Shown here: positions 63,805-64,000 of the stretch, piece after piece | Numbering within the stretch: the first letter of the stretch is position 1 | Layout of the letters: each line of letters opens with the position of its first letter | Assembly (NCBI GenBank): GCA_033239005.1 | Contig: BSQZ01000034.1 | Location: forward strand, 4,850,001-4,914,000 | Origin: Lamellibrachia satsuma | Taxonomy: Eukaryota > Annelida > Polychaeta > Sabellida > Siboglinidae | Length of the DNA: 64,000 nucleotides | Reading direction: 5' to 3' | Notes under the pieces: generated by a model | What the model was told of the DNA's origin: nothing | Database searches by the model: none | What the model saw: only the letters and a program-made list of their open reading frames with translations | Program-made: the position numbers and the translations under genes

Positions 63805-64000
63805 CTAGTGGGTACACGAATGTGAAGGTGAACTGTTGTTTCGTTTTTTCAAGGTATACGTATGTTTAAAATACGGTGATGTTACCATGACATCACATGG
63901 CATCTTGACTTTTTATTTCCGGAAAGTCCCTTACAAACCTCTAAGTTATCTCGTCCGGAGGATGGGAATTTGTTCTAGTAATAATAATAATGCATACGAC

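Overview
The window is animal nuclear DNA, most likely from a marine invertebrate or basal chordate; the species cannot be named from sequence alone. Reasons: GT-AG introns, TATA boxes and AATAAA signals, long (TA)n, (CATA)n and (CT)n arrays, and dense remains of CR1, RTE/jockey-like LINEs, Ty3/gypsy, DIRS, piggyBac and Polinton elements. Only two host loci look convincing. One is a four-exon secreted CTHRC1-like gene (41155-47765, +). The other is a pair of related genes coding for a signal peptide plus 11-residue repeats (228-629 + and 32578-33478 -).

The centre of interest is a complete Polinton/Maverick (adintovirus-like) element at 8857-26033, 17,177 bp. It has 125-bp terminal inverted repeats with two mismatches, AG...CT ends and a perfect 6-bp target-site duplication (cacacg). 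Its body is much richer in GC and CpG than its flanks, and all core genes are open. Leftward genes, in map order from the left end, are adenain-type protease, double-jelly-roll major capsid protein, a small basic/amphipathic virion-type protein, putative minor capsid (penton), a membrane protein, DD35E integrase with C-terminal chromodomain, a 51-aa membrane protein, two conserved-looking Polinton proteins of unknown function, the packaging ATPase and a 1464-aa protein-primed PolB. Several genes have their own TATA box, and neighbouring ORFs are nearly contiguous.

The right third of the element is unusual. It holds an RPA70-DBD-C-like single-strand DNA-binding protein, a spliced acidic protein of unknown function, and a rightward spliced accessory gene (165 aa), the first and last sharing a divergent promoter. 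Repeat arrays sit between PolB and this block (20.67-21.78 kb), and a thrice-repeated exon-end/5' splice-site cassette lies at 24.2-24.5 kb. Near the capsid genes, a stretch containing the small virion protein and the start of the capsid gene seems to have been duplicated, and the relic now supplies the capsid promoter.

Region by region: 0-2.6 kb, repeat-protein copy A and degenerate minisatellites; 2.6-6.1 kb, CR1 and LINE fragments; 6.3-8.7 kb, dead piggyBac; 8.86-26.03 kb, Polinton; 26.7-29.1 kb, Ty3/gypsy pol remnant; 30-36 kb, LINE scraps, a small putative secreted ORF, a minisatellite and repeat-protein copy B; 36-41 kb, gene-poor simple repeats; 41.1-47.9 kb, CTHRC1-like gene with LINEs in its introns; 48-64 kb, TA arrays, CR1 copies, a 28-bp minisatellite beside a decayed DIRS element, a ~150-bp satellite, a perfect 106-bp-arm hairpin, a gypsy gag-protease fragment and AT-rich DNA.
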